NCBI GenBank assembly: GCA_964598695.1
Contig: CAZRDB010000128.1
Span: forward strand, 1 to 14,597
Source of the DNA: CAZRDB01 sp964598695
Lineage (GTDB): Bacteria > Armatimonadota > Zipacnadia > UBA1398
DNA: 14,597 nucleotides
Reading direction: 5' to 3'
The notes under the pieces were generated by a model. That model was not told the origin of the DNA. It made no database searches and was given only the letters and a program-made list of their open reading frames with translations. Shown one piece after another: positions 13,142 through 14,597 of the stretch (position 1 is the stretch's first letter; the number at the start of each line of letters is the position of its first letter). The translations under genes were made by a program, and so were the position numbers.

Positions 13142-14597
13142 GCGTCTATCTACCGACCGCGGCTCTGGGCAACTCGCGCGTTCTGGTCTGCTTCGGGGGC
13201 AAGGGCGAGGTCATGGCCTTCTTCGCGCCCCATCTCGACTACGCGCAGAACATCCGGGAGTGCTTCCCCGGCCTGTGGCTGCCCGCGCGAGGCCGGTTCG
13301 TCTACTGCTTCGACGGCGTCTTCGCGCCCGAGCAGTCGTTCTACGATGGCACCAACGTGCTCGAGACACGGCTCCGCGCCGACGAGTTCGGCCTCACGAT
13401 GACCTTCGCCGACCTCGCGCCCGTCGAGGAGCCCGCGCTCGTCCGCCGCGTGCGGATCGAGCGCGACGCGACCGCCCACGCCGAGCCCGTCCGCTTCGTC
13501 AACTACCTCCGACTCGCCCTGGGCGAGTGCGACGAGCGCAACGCCGTCCACTACCTCCCCGATCACGGCGTCCTTCGCCAGATGTGGCGCGGCTACACGA
13601 TCGCCGTCGGCGCGACCGAGCCCTTCGCCTACCAGTGTGGCAAGGTGCGCGACTCCGGCAGCCAGGTGAAATGGGATCTCGAACATGGGGGGCTCTCCGG
13701 CCAGGAGCAGGACATCGGCCGCGTCGACTCCGCCATCGGGCTCGACCACACGCTGGAGCCGGGCGCCTGCTGGGAGTTCACCCTCGTCTTCGCCTTCGCC
13801 GAGGGCGAGGAGGAAGCCATCGAGCGGTGCAAGACCCTCCGAGCCGCCCCGTTCGGTGAGCTGCGCAGGGCCGTCGAGGAGCGCTGCACCGCCTGGGTGC
13901 GGCCCGTCACGCAGCCGATGCCGGCGCAGTGGCGCGACGCGACCGAGCGGGCGCTGCTCTCGATCCGCGACCTCGCGGAGGAATCGAGCGGCGCGATCCT
14001 CGCCGCCCCCGAGTTCGACCCGACCTATGAGCTCTCCGGCGGCTACGGCCACTGCTGGCCCCGCGATGCCGCCGAGATCGTCGAGGCGCTCATCGCTGTC
14101 GGCAAGACCGACGTCTCCCGCCGGGCCCTCGACTGGTGCATCCGCACCCAACTCGCCGACGGCCACTGGTACCAGCGGTACTGGGCCGATGGCAGCCACG
14201 CCCCCTCGTGGTGCGTCTACCGCGACTTCTACCAGCTCGACCAGACCTGCGTGACCATCCGCTCGATCGCCGAGTTCGCTCACGCGCTGCAGAACGTGGA
14301 GCGGCTGGAGTTCCTCGCCGCCGCGCGGGCCTGCGTGGAGCGCGGGGTCGAGGCGATGCGCCGCACGATCCTGCCCGACGGCCTGCACGAGACGGCCGCC
14401 GACCCCTGGGAGGTCCACCGCGGCTCGTTCACCTACACCAACGCCGCCCTCGCCTGCGCGCTGCGGAGCGTCGAGCACGCCTTCGGGATCCCCGCCGGCC
14501 CGCGGCCCGATCGGATAAAGGAAGCCGTCCTCAAGCACTTCTGGATGGAGGTGGAGGCCCGGTTCGCCCGGGGATTCGACCCTACCCGCACCCTCTC
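13138..14597 (+). CDS. GH15 glucoamylase-type glycosidase, C-terminus beyond window (partial)
   Basis: 486 codons are open from GTG 13138 to the window edge. The GTG overlaps the preceding stop by 4 nt and has AGGGGAG 6 nt upstream. Residues 1 to about 240 form the N-terminal beta-sandwich of bacterial/archaeal GH15 (LVCFGGKGEVMAFFAP, HLDYAQNIREC, WDLEHGGLSGQEQDIG). From about 265 the (alpha/alpha)6 barrel begins, with GGYGHCWPRDAAE (301-313), ADGHWYQRYWADGS and the DPWEVHRGSFTYTNA block (422-436), whose Glu425 corresponds in position to the general acid of the family. The general base lies past the window end. GH15 enzymes release glucose from non-reducing ends of alpha-glucans. No signal peptide is visible, so it is probably cytosolic, acting on internal glucan or trehalose-like substrates. 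One oddity: QLDQT (366-370) where QxDE is usual. Confidence 0.93.
   Translation, partial: MSVYLPTAALGNSRVLVCFGGKGEVMAFFAPHLDYAQNIRECFPGLWLPARGRFVYCFDGVFAPEQSFYDGTNVLETRLRADEFGLTMTFADLAPVEEPALVRRVRIERDATAHAEPVRFVNYLRLALGECDERNAVHYLPDHGVLRQMWRGYTIAVGATEPFAYQCGKVRDSGSQVKWDLEHGGLSGQEQDIGRVDSAIGLDHTLEPGACWEFTLVFAFAEGEEEAIERCKTLRAAPFGELRRAVEERCTAWVRPVTQPMPAQWRDATERALLSIRDLAEESSGAILAAPEFDPTYELSGGYGHCWPRDAAEIVEALIAVGKTDVSRRALDWCIRTQLADGHWYQRYWADGSHAPSWCVYRDFYQLDQTCVTIRSIAEFAHALQNVERLEFLAAARACVERGVEAMRRTILPDGLHETAADPWEVHRGSFTYTNAALACALRSVEHAFGIPAGPRPDRIKEAVLKHFWMEVEARFARGFDPTRTL

Noticed and set aside
13150..14538. 462-codon minus-strand frame opposite the glucoamylase
   Set aside because: The plus strand carries the full set of GH15 motifs; the antisense frame is a Gly/Glu/Val-rich shadow.

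Overview
This is a high-GC (roughly 70% by eye) bacterial chromosome segment, gene-dense, with short intergenic gaps and many GTG/TTG starts. The gene content (a DUF6785-like OPT-type membrane protein, a cytosolic ceramidase-like zinc hydrolase beside a DegT aminotransferase, DUF1844, a DUF4139-type protein, a bacterial GH15 glucoamylase) is typical of Armatimonadota, Planctomycetota and related environmental lineages. That placement is inference; there is no rRNA or other phylogenetic marker here. I see no tRNA, rRNA, CRISPR array, insertion sequence or phage gene, and no gene-free stretch above about 300 bases.

Layout. Positions 1-1473 (minus): an exported Ala/Gly/Leu/Met-rich protein with repeated NP/DP helical motifs, followed by a truncated small membrane protein. 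Positions 1474-1630: a divergent promoter region with recognisable -10 and -35 elements on both strands. Positions 1631-2086 (plus): a single DUF1844 gene. Positions 12310-2229 (minus): eight codirectional genes. In transcription order they are a DUF4139-type protein, a polytopic DUF6785/OPT-like membrane protein, a YugP-type zinc metallopeptidase, an iron-type alcohol dehydrogenase, ftsE, ftsX, a DegT/DnrJ/EryC1/StrS aminotransferase and a neutral-ceramidase-family hydrolase. They probably form several transcription units: a 14-bp perfect hairpin separates the first two, about 100 bp separate the second and third, and about 97 bp precede ftsE. The metallopeptidase and dehydrogenase (18-nt gap), ftsE and ftsX (4-nt overlap), and aminotransferase and hydrolase (14-nt gap) look cotranscribed. 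Positions 12431-14597 (plus): an unrecognised TIM-barrel-like protein that overlaps by 4 nt the start of a GH15 glucoamylase running off the window.

Working together. FtsEX is a cell-envelope/division ABC complex, but no EnvC/M23/NlpC-type partner follows it; the downstream pair instead looks like sugar or amino-sugar metabolism. The plus-strand pair at the right end suggests alpha-glucan breakdown. The YugP-like protease and alcohol dehydrogenase are coupled by position, with no obvious shared pathway. I found no clear defence, mobile or biosynthetic system. The least explained items are the exported NP-repeat protein, the TIM-barrel-like partner of the glucoamylase, and the large hairpin directly upstream of the membrane-protein ribosome binding site.
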